From the NCBI GenBank assembly GCA_001544655.2, contig FCOD02000015.1, positions 1 through 64,000 on the forward strand: a DNA stretch of 64,000 bases, in the 5' to 3' direction. The stretch comes from Caballeronia turbans. Lineage in GTDB: Bacteria; Pseudomonadota; Gammaproteobacteria; Burkholderiales; Burkholderiaceae. Positions 33,401 to 42,347 of the stretch are shown one piece after another (the stretch's first letter is position 1; every line of letters starts with the position of its first letter). The notes beneath the pieces were generated by a model, which ran no database searches, was not told where the DNA came from, and saw only the letters and a program-made list of their open reading frames with translations. The position numbers were made by a program, and so were the translations under genes.

Positions 33401-35060
33401 AAAAACCACGGTCGGCGAACTGATCGCCGCGTTTCTCGAACAATGCGGCGTGCGCACGGCGTTCGGCGTGATCTCGATTCACAACATGCCGATTCTCGAT
33501 GCGATCGGCCGCCGCGGCAATATCCGCTATGTGGGCGCACGCGGCGAAGCGGGCGCGTTGAACATGGCCGACGGCCTCGCGCGTGTCTCGGGCGAACTGG
33601 GCGTCGCATTCACGTCGACGGGCACCGCCGCCGGCAACGCGGCCGGCGCAATGGTCGAAGCCCTGACCGCGGGCACGGCGCTGCTGCACATCACGGGGCA
33701 GATCGAAACCGAATATCTCGATCGGGATCTCGCGTATATCCACGAAGCGCCCGATCAACTGACGATGCTGCAATCCATCTCGAAGGCCGCGTTCCGCGTG
33801 CGCACGGTCGAAACCGCACTGCCGACGATCCGCGAAGCCGTGCGCGTCGCGCTGACTGCGCCGGCCGGTCCGGTGAGCGTCGAGATTCCGATCGACATCC
33901 AGGCCGCCGCAATCGAATGGCCCGCCGATCTGGCCGCGCCGCACGTCGGCACGCTCACGCACGACAGCCTGCGCGTGAAGCAGCTCGCCGATGCGTTGAC
34001 GAACGCCAGGCGCCCGCTGCTGTGGCTCGGCGGCGGCACGCGTCATGCGCGCAGCGCGGTCGAGCGGCTGGTCAAGCTCGGCTTCGGCGTGGTGACGAGC
34101 GTGCAGGGGCGCGGCGTGCTGCCCGAAGATCATCCGGCGACGCTCGGCGCGTTCAACGTGCATCCGTCGGTCGAAGCGTTCTACAAGACGTGCGATGCGC
34201 TCGTCGTCGTCGGCTCCCGTCTGCGGGGCAACGAAACGCTGAAGTACAAGCTCGCGCTGCCGCAACCGCTCTATCGCATCGACGCCGATGCGCTCGCCGA
34301 CAGCCGCGGCTATCGCAACGAACTGTTCGTGCATGGCGATGCATCGCGCGTGCTGGACGAACTCGCGACGCTGCTCGAAGGCCGCATCCGTGTCGATCCG
34401 GCGTTCGCGGGCGATCTCGCCGCCGCGCGCGAAACGGCGGTCGCGGAAGTATCGAAGGGGCTGGGACCGTACAAGCGCCTCGTCGATTCCCTGCAACGCG
34501 CGGTCGGCCGCGATTACAACTGGGTGCGCGACGTCACGATCTCGAACAGCACGTGGGGCAATCGCCTGCTCAAGATCTTCAATCCGCGCGCGGGCGTGCA
34601 TGCGCTCGGCGGCGGCATCGGCCAGGGCATGCAGATGGCGATCGGCGCGGCGCTTTCGGGCGCGGCGAAAAAGACCGTCGCGCTCGTCGGCGATGGCGGA
34701 CTCATGGTCAATGTCGGCGAACTCGCCACGGCCGTGCAGGAAAAAGCCAACGTGATGATCGTGCTGATGAACGATCAATGCTATGGCGTCATCCGCAACA
34801 TTCAGGACGCGCAGTACGGCGGACGCCGCATGTTCGTCGATCTGCATCAGCCGGATTTCGCGCAGTTCTGCGCGAGCCTCGGACTCACGCATCGCCGCAT
34901 CACGTCGCTCAATCAGGCCGATGACATCGTGCGCGAAGGGCTCGCCATCGACGGTCCGGTGCTCATCGAAGTGGACATGCTGTCGGTCGGCTCGTTCGCG
35001 ACCGCGTTCGCCGGCCCGCCGGTGAAGAGGGAAGAACCGAAGGAGCCGGAATATGCGTGA
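33393..35060 (+). CDS. ThDP-dependent 2-oxoacid enzyme (IlvB-like)
   Basis: A 555-residue member of the acetolactate synthase/benzoylformate decarboxylase superfamily. The catalytic glutamate is in [19 protein letters not shown] near residue 52; the Mg-ThDP motif is [13 protein letters not shown] near 435, with the Asn in MNDQCYG. CCGGAGG lies upstream of ATG 33393. No regulatory-subunit gene is present, so biosynthetic acetolactate synthesis is unlikely. In this operon a decarboxylation or carboligation of an aryl or alkyl 2-oxoacid is the best guess, with the neighbouring aldehyde dehydrogenase taking the aldehyde. Confidence 0.87.
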   Translation: MSEKTTVGELIAAFLEQCGVRTAFGVISIHNMPILDAIGRRGNIRYVGARGEAGALNMADGLARVSGELGVAFTSTGTAAGNAAGAMVEALTAGTALLHITGQIETEYLDRDLAYIHEAPDQLTMLQSISKAAFRVRTVETALPTIREAVRVALTAPAGPVSVEIPIDIQAAAIEWPADLAAPHVGTLTHDSLRVKQLADALTNARRPLLWLGGGTRHARSAVERLVKLGFGVVTSVQGRGVLPEDHPATLGAFNVHPSVEAFYKTCDALVVVGSRLRGNETLKYKLALPQPLYRIDADALADSRGYRNELFVHGDASRVLDELATLLEGRIRVDPAFAGDLAAARETAVAEVSKGLGPYKRLVDSLQRAVGRDYNWVRDVTISNSTWGNRLLKIFNPRAGVHALGGGIGQGMQMAIGAALSGAAKKTVALVGDGGLMVNVGELATAVQEKANVMIVLMNDQCYGVIRNIQDAQYGGRRMFVDLHQPDFAQFCASLGLTHRRITSLNQADDIVREGLAIDGPVLIEVDMLSVGSFATAFAGPPVKREEPKEPEYA

Positions 35061-35877
35061 TCCACGTCACGCGCCGCATGCGCTCGATATCGCGATGATC
35101 GGCTTCGGCGCGATCGGCTCGGCGGTGTTTCAGGCGCTCGAAAACGATCCGCTCGTGCGCATCTCGCATGTGATCGTGCCGCAGCGCGATCGCGCGCACG
35201 TGCGCTCGGTGCTCGGCGACCGGGTCGATGTCGTCTCGCACGTCGAGTCGCTCGCGAGCCATCCCGAGTTCGCGCTCGAATGCGCGGGACACGCGGCGCT
35301 CGTCGATCACGTCGTGCCGCTTTTGAAGTCGGGCACGGATTGCGCGGTCGCGTCGATCGGCGCGCTGTCCGAAGCCGGCCTGCTCGATGCGCTCTCCCGC
35401 GCCGCCGATGAAGGCGCGGCCACGATCACGCTGTTGTCGGGCGCGATCGGCGGCGTCGATGCGCTCGCCGCGGCGAAGGAAGGCGGCCTCGACGACGTGC
35501 AGTACACCGGCCGCAAACCGCCGCTCGGCTGGCTCGGCACGCCCGCCGAAAGCGTGTGCGATCTGAAGTCGCTGACCGCGGAACAGGTCATTTTCGAAGG
35601 GACCGCGCGCGACGCCGCACGGCTCTATCCGAAGAATGCGAACGTCGCGGCGACCATCGCGCTAGCCGGCCTCGGCCTCGACGGCACGCGCGTGAGACTG
35701 ATCGCCGATCCGGCTGTCGAGCGCAACGTGCATCGCATCGTCGCGCGCGGCGCGTTCGGCGAGATGTCGCTCGAAATGTGCGGCAAGCCGCTGCCGTCGA
35801 ATCCCAAGACATCCGCGCTCACCGCGTTCAGCGCGATCCGTGCGTTGCGCAATCGCGCCGCGCGCTGCGTCATCTGA
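35053..35877 (+). CDS. L-aspartate dehydrogenase-like (NadX family) oxidoreductase
   Basis: A 274-residue protein that overlaps the end of the ThDP gene by 8 bp. The Rossmann motif is [19 protein letters not shown] at about 13-31; CAGHAAL near 79 and the HR pair in VERNVHRI near 226 match the family, where that His is catalytic. NadX forms iminoaspartate from aspartate for NAD synthesis, but this copy sits in a catabolic operon. It may instead oxidise an amino-acid-like pathway intermediate to a 2-oxoacid, the substrate type of the preceding ThDP enzyme. Confidence 0.85.
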   Translation: MRDPRHAPHALDIAMIGFGAIGSAVFQALENDPLVRISHVIVPQRDRAHVRSVLGDRVDVVSHVESLASHPEFALECAGHAALVDHVVPLLKSGTDCAVASIGALSEAGLLDALSRAADEGAATITLLSGAIGGVDALAAAKEGGLDDVQYTGRKPPLGWLGTPAESVCDLKSLTAEQVIFEGTARDAARLYPKNANVAATIALAGLGLDGTRVRLIADPAVERNVHRIVARGAFGEMSLEMCGKPLPSNPKTSALTAFSAIRALRNRAARCVI

Positions 35878-35891
35878 AGGAGTTTTGAACG

Positions 35892-37382
35892 ATGAATCAT
35901 CCCGACACTTCGCTCGTGAGCTCCGGCGATATCTTTCTCGGCGGCGAATGGCGCAAAGGACGCGGCAATCCGTACGCGAGCATCTATCCCGCCGATCAGA
36001 CCGTCAACACGGAAATCAGCACGGCGAATGCCGACGATGCGCGCGAAGCCGTCGAGATCGCGGATCGCGCCTGGAGGAAGGCGGACTGGGCCGGCCTGAA
36101 GCCGCATCAGCGGGCGGCCGTTCTGCATCGCATCGCCGGCCTGATCGAAGCGCGTCACGAAGCGCTCGCGCACTTGCAGCGGCGCGACAACGGCAAGCCG
36201 GTCAGCGAAACGCGCGCCCTCGTCACGAGCGCGGCGAACACGTTCCGCTACTTCGCGTCGTGCCTCGAAACGCTCGAAGAAGAACTCACGCCCTCGCGCG
36301 GCGACTATCTGACGATGAGCGTGCACGAGCCGCTCGGCGTCGTCGCGGCGATCACGCCGTGGAATTCGCCGATCGCTTCCGACGCGCAGAAGCTCGCGCC
36401 CGCGCTCGCCGCCGGCAACGCCGTCGTGCTGAAGCCCGCCGAAGTGACGCCGCTCGCGTCGCTGGCGCTTGCGCGCATCTGCGAGGAAGCGGGGGTGCCC
36501 AAGGGCGTCGTCAGTGTGTTGCCGGGCAAGGGCTCCGTGATCGGCGATGCACTCGTGCGCCATCCGCTCGTGAAGAACGTCGCGTTCACGGGCGGCACGG
36601 AAGTCGGTCGCGGCATCGCGCGGCTCGCCGCGGAAAAGCTGATGCCCGTATCGCTCGAACTCGGCGGCAAGTCGCCGACCATCGTCTGCGCCGATGCCGA
36701 TCTCGATCACGCGGTCAATGGCGTGCTGTACGGCATCTTCAGTTCGTCGGGTGAATCGTGCATCGCGGGTTCGCGGCTTTTCGTCGAACGCAAGGTGTAT
36801 GGCGAATTCATGGCGCGGCTCGTCGATGGCGCGCGCAAGCTGCGCGTCGGCGACCCGGCGCGCGAGAACACGCAGATGGGCCCGCTCATCACGGGGCAGC
36901 ATCGCGACAGCATCGAGCGCTTCGTCGCGCTCGGTCTCGAAGAAGGCGGCACGCTCCTGTGCGGCGGCGAACGCCCGACGGGCGATGGCCGCGAAAAAGG
37001 CTTCTTCTACCTGCCGACGATCATCGAAGGTCTCACGAACGACGCGCGCATGTGTCAGGAGGAGATCTTCGGACCAGTGCTCGCCGCCCTGCCCTTCGAC
37101 GACGAAGCCGCGCTTCTCGAACAGGCGAACGACAGCGTGTTCGGCCTCGCGGCAGGCATCTGGACGCGCGACTACAAGCGTGCATGGAACATGGCGCGTG
37201 CATTGAACGCCGGCACGGTCTGGATCAACACCTACAAGCAGTTTTCCATTTCGACGCCCTTCGGCGGCTGGAAAGACAGCGGCATGGGACGCGAGAAAGG
37301 CCGCCTGGGCCTGCGCGAATACATGCAGCAGAAGAGTCTCTACTGGGGCTTGAACGACGCCCCGCTGCCGTGGGCGAACTGA
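35892..37382 (+). CDS. NAD(P)-dependent aldehyde dehydrogenase
   Basis: A 496-residue enzyme with all ALDH landmarks: ITPWNSP near 154-160, the general base E256 in SLELGGKSP, nucleophile C290 in SSGESCIAG, and the end motif EEIFGPVL followed by FGGWKDSG. Close in type to betaine, succinate-semialdehyde or aromatic aldehyde dehydrogenases; the substrate cannot be read from the sequence. GAAGGAGTT precedes the ATG. In context it would oxidise the aldehyde made by the ThDP decarboxylase. Confidence 0.92.
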   Translation: MNHPDTSLVSSGDIFLGGEWRKGRGNPYASIYPADQTVNTEISTANADDAREAVEIADRAWRKADWAGLKPHQRAAVLHRIAGLIEARHEALAHLQRRDNGKPVSETRALVTSAANTFRYFASCLETLEEELTPSRGDYLTMSVHEPLGVVAAITPWNSPIASDAQKLAPALAAGNAVVLKPAEVTPLASLALARICEEAGVPKGVVSVLPGKGSVIGDALVRHPLVKNVAFTGGTEVGRGIARLAAEKLMPVSLELGGKSPTIVCADADLDHAVNGVLYGIFSSSGESCIAGSRLFVERKVYGEFMARLVDGARKLRVGDPARENTQMGPLITGQHRDSIERFVALGLEEGGTLLCGGERPTGDGREKGFFYLPTIIEGLTNDARMCQEEIFGPVLAALPFDDEAALLEQANDSVFGLAAGIWTRDYKRAWNMARALNAGTVWINTYKQFSISTPFGGWKDSGMGREKGRLGLREYMQQKSLYWGLNDAPLPWAN

Positions 37383-37392
37383 AGGAGTTGCC

Positions 37393-38358
37393 ATGACGAT
37401 TCTTGGCATTGAACGCATCACTTACGGCGTGACGGACCTCGACACCTGCCGGCGCTTCTTCGCCGACTGGGGCCTGAAGGAAGTCGCGCATGATGAAACC
37501 CGCGCGCGTTTCGAAACCCTGAACGGCTGCGAAGTGCTGCTCGCCTTTGCCGATGACCCCGCGCTTGCGCCCGCCTTCGAAGCGGGTCCGACGCTGCGCG
37601 AAGTCACGTGGGCCGTCGCGACGCGCGAAGAACTCGACGCACTGCGCCAACGCTTCGCGGGCCAGCCCGGCCACTTCGAAGCGGATGACGCAATTGGCTG
37701 CATCGACCCGAACGGCATGGCGATACGCGTCGAAGTCACGAAGAAACGCGACATCGACGTGAAGGGCTCGCCCTCGAACGTGTGGGGACAAACCTTGCGC
37801 GTCGATACGCCGAGTCCTGTCTACGAGCGCGCGGAGCCGGTGGAAGTGGGGCATGTCGTGTTCTTCACGAACTGCGTCGCGGAGCAGGAGAAGTTCTATC
37901 ACGAACTGCTCGGCTTCGAGACCTCGGATCGTTATCCGGGCCGCGGCGCGTTCATGCGCTGCGCGCCGCACGGCGGTCATCACGATCTGTTTCTTCTGCA
38001 ATTGCCCGATGGCAAGCGCGGCCTGAATCACGTCGCGTTCACCGTGCGCGATATCCACGAGGTCTTCGGCGGCGGCCTGCACATCAGCCGCTGCGGCTGG
38101 ACGACGCAGCTCGGGCCGGGACGTCATCCGGTTTCGTCGGCGTATTTCTGGTACTTCAAGAATCCGGCGGGCGGTCTCATCGAGTATTACGCCGATGAAG
38201 ACGTACTCACGCCCGAATGGCAACCGCGCGATTTCGAGCCTGGCCCGACCGTGTTCGCGGAGTGGGCCGTCGATGGCGGTCTCGACGGCAACACGCGCCG
38301 CCAGAAAGACGCGAAGGCGCCGGAAGGCAAGTTCATGACGGAGCGCAAAAATGGCTGA
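37393..38358 (+). CDS. VOC-family extradiol dioxygenase-like enzyme
   Basis: A 321-residue two-module VOC protein of the length of catechol 2,3-dioxygenases. The three Fe(II) ligands of the C-terminal module are present: H154 (VGHVVFF), H213 (LNHVAFTV) and E264 (GLIEYYAD). The N-terminal module (GIERITYGVTDLDTCRRFFA) lacks a full ligand set, as is normal. It most likely opens a catechol-type ring between the second and third carbons. It is preceded by GAAGGAGTTGCC and overlaps the reductase gene by 8 bp. Confidence 0.86.
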   Translation: MTILGIERITYGVTDLDTCRRFFADWGLKEVAHDETRARFETLNGCEVLLAFADDPALAPAFEAGPTLREVTWAVATREELDALRQRFAGQPGHFEADDAIGCIDPNGMAIRVEVTKKRDIDVKGSPSNVWGQTLRVDTPSPVYERAEPVEVGHVVFFTNCVAEQEKFYHELLGFETSDRYPGRGAFMRCAPHGGHHDLFLLQLPDGKRGLNHVAFTVRDIHEVFGGGLHISRCGWTTQLGPGRHPVSSAYFWYFKNPAGGLIEYYADEDVLTPEWQPRDFEPGPTVFAEWAVDGGLDGNTRRQKDAKAPEGKFMTERKNG

Positions 38359-39568
38359 TCTCCAAACGGTCGTGGTGATCGGCGGCGGCCAGGCGGCGGG
38401 ATGGATTGTGAAGACGCTGCGCAAGGAAGGCTTCGATGGCCGCCTCGTGATGGTCGCCGACGAGATTCATCTTCCCTATGAGCGGCCGCCGCTGTCGAAG
38501 GCCGTGCTCGCAGGCGATGCCGATATCGACACCGTGCGGCTCGTCGATCACGACGCGTTCGCCGCACTGAACGTCGAAGCGTGGCAGCCGGAATGCGCGG
38601 AATCGATCGATCGCGACGCGCGCATCGTGCGCACCGCGAGCGGACGCGAAGTGCACTACGACCGCCTCGTCATCGCGACCGGCGGGGCGGCGCGGCGGCT
38701 GCCGGCCTCGCTCGTGCAGACCTCGCATCTCGCCTATCTGCGCACGCTCGACGATGCAATGCTCATCGGCAAGCGCCTGCGCGAAAGCCATAGCAAGCGC
38801 TTGCTCGTGATCGGCGGCGGATGGATCGGCCTGGAAGTCGCGGCGACTGCGAAGAAGCTCGGCGTCGATGTCACGGTCGTCGAAGGCGCGCCGCGTCTGT
38901 GCGGACGTTCCGTGCCTGAAAGCGTGTCTGATTTCCTGTTGAAGCTGCATCGCGATAACGGCGTCGATGTGCGGCTGAATGCATCGCTCGTGTCGCTCGA
39001 CGACTATGGCGACGGCGTGCGCGCGCAACTCGCCGACGGCACGACCGTAGAGGCCGATTTCGCGGTCGCGGGCATCGGACTGACGCCGCATACGGGAATC
39101 GCGGAGCGCGCGGGCATCGACGTGAACGACGGCATCGTCGTCGATGAATTCGGTGCGACGAACGATGCGCACGTGTTCGCGTGCGGCGATGTCGCCAATC
39201 ATCCGAACGCGTGGCTCAAGCGCCGCGTGCGCCTCGAATCATGGGCGAACGCGCAGAACCAGGCAATCGCGACGGCGCGCGCGGTGCTCGGCGTGCGCAC
39301 GCCGTATGCCGAGATTCCGTGGTTCTGGTCGGATCAGTACGACGTGAACCTGCAGATTCTCGGCGACGTTCCGCCGGGCGCCGTGCCCATCGTGCGCGGC
39401 GATCTGGACGCGCGTCGCGCATCGCTGTTCTTCTTGGATGGCGATGCATTGCGCGGCGTGATCGCGATCAACGCGACGCGCGATCTGAAGGTCGCGAAGA
39501 AATGGATGAGCCAGGGGCGCGCGGTCGATATCGCGGCGCTCGCGGACACGGCGAAGGCACTCGCATAA
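38351..39568 (+). CDS. FAD-dependent ferredoxin reductase of the oxygenase system
   Basis: A 405-residue reductase of the BphA4/rubredoxin reductase family. FAD motif VVVIGGGQAAGWIVKTL at the N-terminus, the ERPPLSK segment near residue 45, NADH motif LLVIGGGWIGLEVAATAKK near 150, and the FACGDVANHP FAD segment near 275. It would take electrons from NADH and reduce the Rieske ferredoxin encoded first in the operon. This completes a three-component oxygenase system (reductase, ferredoxin and alpha subunit). Confidence 0.92.
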   Translation: MADLQTVVVIGGGQAAGWIVKTLRKEGFDGRLVMVADEIHLPYERPPLSKAVLAGDADIDTVRLVDHDAFAALNVEAWQPECAESIDRDARIVRTASGREVHYDRLVIATGGAARRLPASLVQTSHLAYLRTLDDAMLIGKRLRESHSKRLLVIGGGWIGLEVAATAKKLGVDVTVVEGAPRLCGRSVPESVSDFLLKLHRDNGVDVRLNASLVSLDDYGDGVRAQLADGTTVEADFAVAGIGLTPHTGIAERAGIDVNDGIVVDEFGATNDAHVFACGDVANHPNAWLKRRVRLESWANAQNQAIATARAVLGVRTPYAEIPWFWSDQYDVNLQILGDVPPGAVPIVRGDLDARRASLFFLDGDALRGVIAINATRDLKVAKKWMSQGRAVDIAALADTAKALA

Positions 39569-39587
39569 CACACGGACGGGAGCAGGC

Positions 39588-41015
39588 ATGAGGAGCATGG
39601 GCAATACGGCGGTTCAACACGGCGGCACCGCCACGACAGTCGCCGACGCGGCCACTGCCGCTCACGCGGTCACGAAGGGATCGATCATCGCGCGCATCGA
39701 GCGGCTGCCCGCCAACGCGATGCAGGTGCGCGCACGTATTCTGATCGGCGCGGCAACTTTCTTCGATGGCTTCGATGTCATCGTCATCGCGGCGACGCTG
39801 CCGCTGCTCATCCAGAAGTGGGGGCTGACGCCGGGGCAGGTCGGCTTTCTGATCGCGTCGGGATCGATCGGGCAACTGATCGGCGCGTTCCTCTTCCCGT
39901 CGCTCGCGGAACGTTATGGACGCGTGCGTTCCATCGCGTGGAGCTCGGGCATCATCGGCCTGACGAGCATCGCGTGCGGCTTCGCGCCTTCGTTCGCGGT
40001 ATTCGTCGCGTTACGGATCGTGCAGGGACTCGGGCTTGGCGGCGAATTGCCCGTCGCGGCGACTTACATCAACGAGATCACGCGTGCCCATGGGCGCGGC
40101 CGTTTCGTGCTGCTCTACGAGATCGTGTTCCCGATCGGCCTGCTCGCATCGAACGCGCTCGGCGCATGGGTCGTGCCGCGCTTCGGCTGGGAAGCGATGT
40201 ACTTCATCGGAGGCGGGCCGCTCGTGCTCTTCTTCCTGCTGCGCGCGCTGGTGCCGGAATCGCCGCGCTGGCTCGGCGAACGCGGCCGCATGAGCGAAGC
40301 CGGCGACGCGCTCTGCGCATTCGAAGCCACCGTGAAGCAGCCGCTGCCGCCGCTCGGCAATCTCGCCGATTTCGAAGCGATGGCGAACCGTCATCCGAAG
40401 CGCCGCCGCCTGGATCTGATCGGACCGGCGTATCTCAAGCGCACGATCGCGGTCGCGCTCTTGTGGATGACGTGCGGCGTGCTCCAGTACGGCCTCTCGA
40501 CGTGGCTGCCGACGATCTACAAGACCGTCTATCACGCGCCGTTGCAACTCGCGCTGAATCTGGCGGTGGCGGCTTCCGTGCTCGGCGTGATCGGCTCGCT
40601 GACGTGCGCGCTGATCGTAGACAAGGTCGGGCGCAAGCCGGTCATCAACTGGTCATTCGTGTTGTGCGCGGTGTCGCTCGTGTTCGCGGGCGTGTTCGTC
40701 ACGCAGTCGGTGTATGTGGTCGCAACCTTCTGCGCCCTCGCGCTCGGCTTCATGGCATGCGGCTTCATCACCGCTTATGTGTATACGCCCGAGCTTTATC
40801 CGACGAGCATCCGCGCGTTCGGATGCGGCCTCGGCGGTGCATGGCTCAAGATCGCGGCGATCTTCGCGCCGGCGCTCGTCGGCAAGACGCTGATGGGCGG
40901 GAACATGAATGTCGCGTTCTATGCGCTCGCTGTCGTGCCGCTCGTCGCGGCGGTCGCGGTGCATTACATGGGCATCGAAACGAAGGGCAAGGTGCTGGAG
41001 CAGCTTGAAGTGTGA
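39588..41015 (+). CDS. MFS transporter, aromatic acid:H+ symporter family
   Basis: A 475-residue protein with 12 predicted helices and a long polar N-terminus. AAHS features: FFDGFDVIVIAATLPLLI in helix 1 and LAERYGRVRS between helices 2 and 3, followed by LGLGGELPVAATYINE. Members such as PcaK and BenK import aromatic acids. Translation may start at ATG 39588 or at the third codon after it. It is the last gene of the operon and is followed by a terminator at 41025-41060. Together with the porin it would carry the substrate across both membranes. Confidence 0.9.
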   Translation: MRSMGNTAVQHGGTATTVADAATAAHAVTKGSIIARIERLPANAMQVRARILIGAATFFDGFDVIVIAATLPLLIQKWGLTPGQVGFLIASGSIGQLIGAFLFPSLAERYGRVRSIAWSSGIIGLTSIACGFAPSFAVFVALRIVQGLGLGGELPVAATYINEITRAHGRGRFVLLYEIVFPIGLLASNALGAWVVPRFGWEAMYFIGGGPLVLFFLLRALVPESPRWLGERGRMSEAGDALCAFEATVKQPLPPLGNLADFEAMANRHPKRRRLDLIGPAYLKRTIAVALLWMTCGVLQYGLSTWLPTIYKTVYHAPLQLALNLAVAASVLGVIGSLTCALIVDKVGRKPVINWSFVLCAVSLVFAGVFVTQSVYVVATFCALALGFMACGFITAYVYTPELYPTSIRAFGCGLGGAWLKIAAIFAPALVGKTLMGGNMNVAFYALAVVPLVAAVAVHYMGIETKGKVLEQLEV

Positions 41016-41024
41016 TGCTTTGCT

Positions 41025-41060
41025 GTTCAGGGCCGGCGCTTTGTATCGCCGGTCCTGAAC
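41025..41060 (+). terminator. Hairpin terminator after the catabolic operon
   Basis: A 14-bp stem (GTTCAGGGCCGGCG with CGCCGGTCCTGAAC, one G-U pair) around an 8-base loop. It lies between the converging MFS and nucleoside hydrolase genes and probably serves both. Confidence 0.7.
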
Positions 41061-41068
41061 TCCTGGCG

Positions 41069-42187
41069 CTACTGGAATTTGACGGGGACGGGCCGCGTCA
41101 GCAGATCGACATAGAACTTGAAGAATCGATCGTTGTCGTAGCGCGTCACGTAGGTGATCTTCTGCGGCGACGCACCGGCCTGCGGCGCGTCCGGATACAC
41201 CTTCACATGTCCCTGATCCTCGCCGGGCGTCGTGTCGATGTCGAGATACGCGCTCTGCGTCTGCGTCGCGTAAGTCGGATCGAGGAAATAACCGATCGTC
41301 AGCGTGTCGTAGATATCGGTGTTCGTCGAGAATGCGCCCGCGTTCGCGATCGCGTAGACCTTCGTCACCGCTGTCTGTCCCGTCGGCGGATTGACGATCT
41401 GGTTGTAGACCGATTCGGTGAGCGGCACGGTGTTGGTCACGTCGAGAGGAATCACTCTCTGCGGGATCGTCGTCTGCAAAAGCGTTCGTACCGCGACGGG
41501 ATCGAACCACCAGTTCAGTTCGCCCACCGCGTTCGCGTTGCCCGGCACGTTCATCGCGCCGCCCATGTAGACGATTCCCTTGATGAGCGGAACGATCTCC
41601 GGTGCTTTGCGCACGGCGGTCGCGAGATTGGTCGGCGGCCCGACTTCGATGATCGTCACCTGGTTCGGATAGCGCTTGACCGTATCGACGATGAAGTCGG
41701 CGGCGCTCTGGCTTTGCAGCTTGGCCGATGTTGCGAAGCCGTCCGGCGGCGCGGTCAGTTGCGACTGGCTGGTCGGCTCGGGACGCATCCATGCGCCGAA
41801 GTAGCCGTTCGGATTCGCGGCCTGCTGCGCGCGAATGCTCGCGACATCGTATTGCAGCGGATAATTCGCGCCGGCATAGACGCCGACCTTGTCCTGCACG
41901 CCCATGCGCTCGACCGCCTTCAGTGCGTCGGCTTCTTCCTGCAGCAGCCAGTCGTTGCCGGTCACGACGCACAGGCCGAGCAGATTGACCTTGCCCTCGC
42001 CCATCAGTTGCGTCGACATGGCGAAGAGCTGGCCGTCGTCGCCCATCGTATTGAAGTCCGAATCGATGATGATCTTCGGCGCGCTGGAAAAGGCGGGTTG
42101 ATTGTCGTCGTCGGAGCCGCCGCAACTGGCGAGCATGGAGGTGATGACAACAGGAAAGATCAGGAATGCCGCGCTGCAACGTCGCAT
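41069..42187 (-). CDS. Lipoprotein nucleoside hydrolase
   Basis: A 372-residue protein with a lipobox (SMLASC near residue 22) and a nucleoside hydrolase domain. The metal site motif normally DxDxxxDD appears as IDSDFNTMGDDGQLFAM at about 41-57, and VIPLDVTNTVPLT, with the fourth calcium ligand region, near 250. It would cleave N-glycosidic bonds of nucleosides outside the inner membrane to salvage ribose and bases. Lipid anchoring is unusual because most of this family are cytosolic. It is a single leftward gene between terminators. Confidence 0.85.
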   Translation of the reverse strand: MRRCSAAFLIFPVVITSMLASCGGSDDDNQPAFSSAPKIIIDSDFNTMGDDGQLFAMSTQLMGEGKVNLLGLCVVTGNDWLLQEEADALKAVERMGVQDKVGVYAGANYPLQYDVASIRAQQAANPNGYFGAWMRPEPTSQSQLTAPPDGFATSAKLQSQSAADFIVDTVKRYPNQVTIIEVGPPTNLATAVRKAPEIVPLIKGIVYMGGAMNVPGNANAVGELNWWFDPVAVRTLLQTTIPQRVIPLDVTNTVPLTESVYNQIVNPPTGQTAVTKVYAIANAGAFSTNTDIYDTLTIGYFLDPTYATQTQSAYLDIDTTPGEDQGHVKVYPDAPQAGASPQKITYVTRYDNDRFFKFYVDLLTRPVPVKFQ

Positions 42188-42290
42188 GATGTCGTCTCCC
42201 GAATCGAATTGTGTAGTCGGTGCGCCGTTGCATGGCGCAAGTCATTCTACGATCGATCGGAAGCGCGCGTCGGACGGCCCTGAAACGACG

Positions 42291-42322
42291 ACGCCGGGAC
42301 GGCCCGTGAGCCGTCCCGGCGT
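42291..42322. terminator. Hairpin between nucleoside hydrolase and tssC genes
   Basis: A 13-bp perfect stem (ACGCCGGGACGGC with GCCGTCCCGGCGT) around a 6-base loop, 26 bp past the tssC stop. There is no long T run on either side. It is the probable end of the leftward tssBC transcript. Confidence 0.6.
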
Positions 42323-42347
42323 TTCACACGATGCGCTATCGCGAGAA

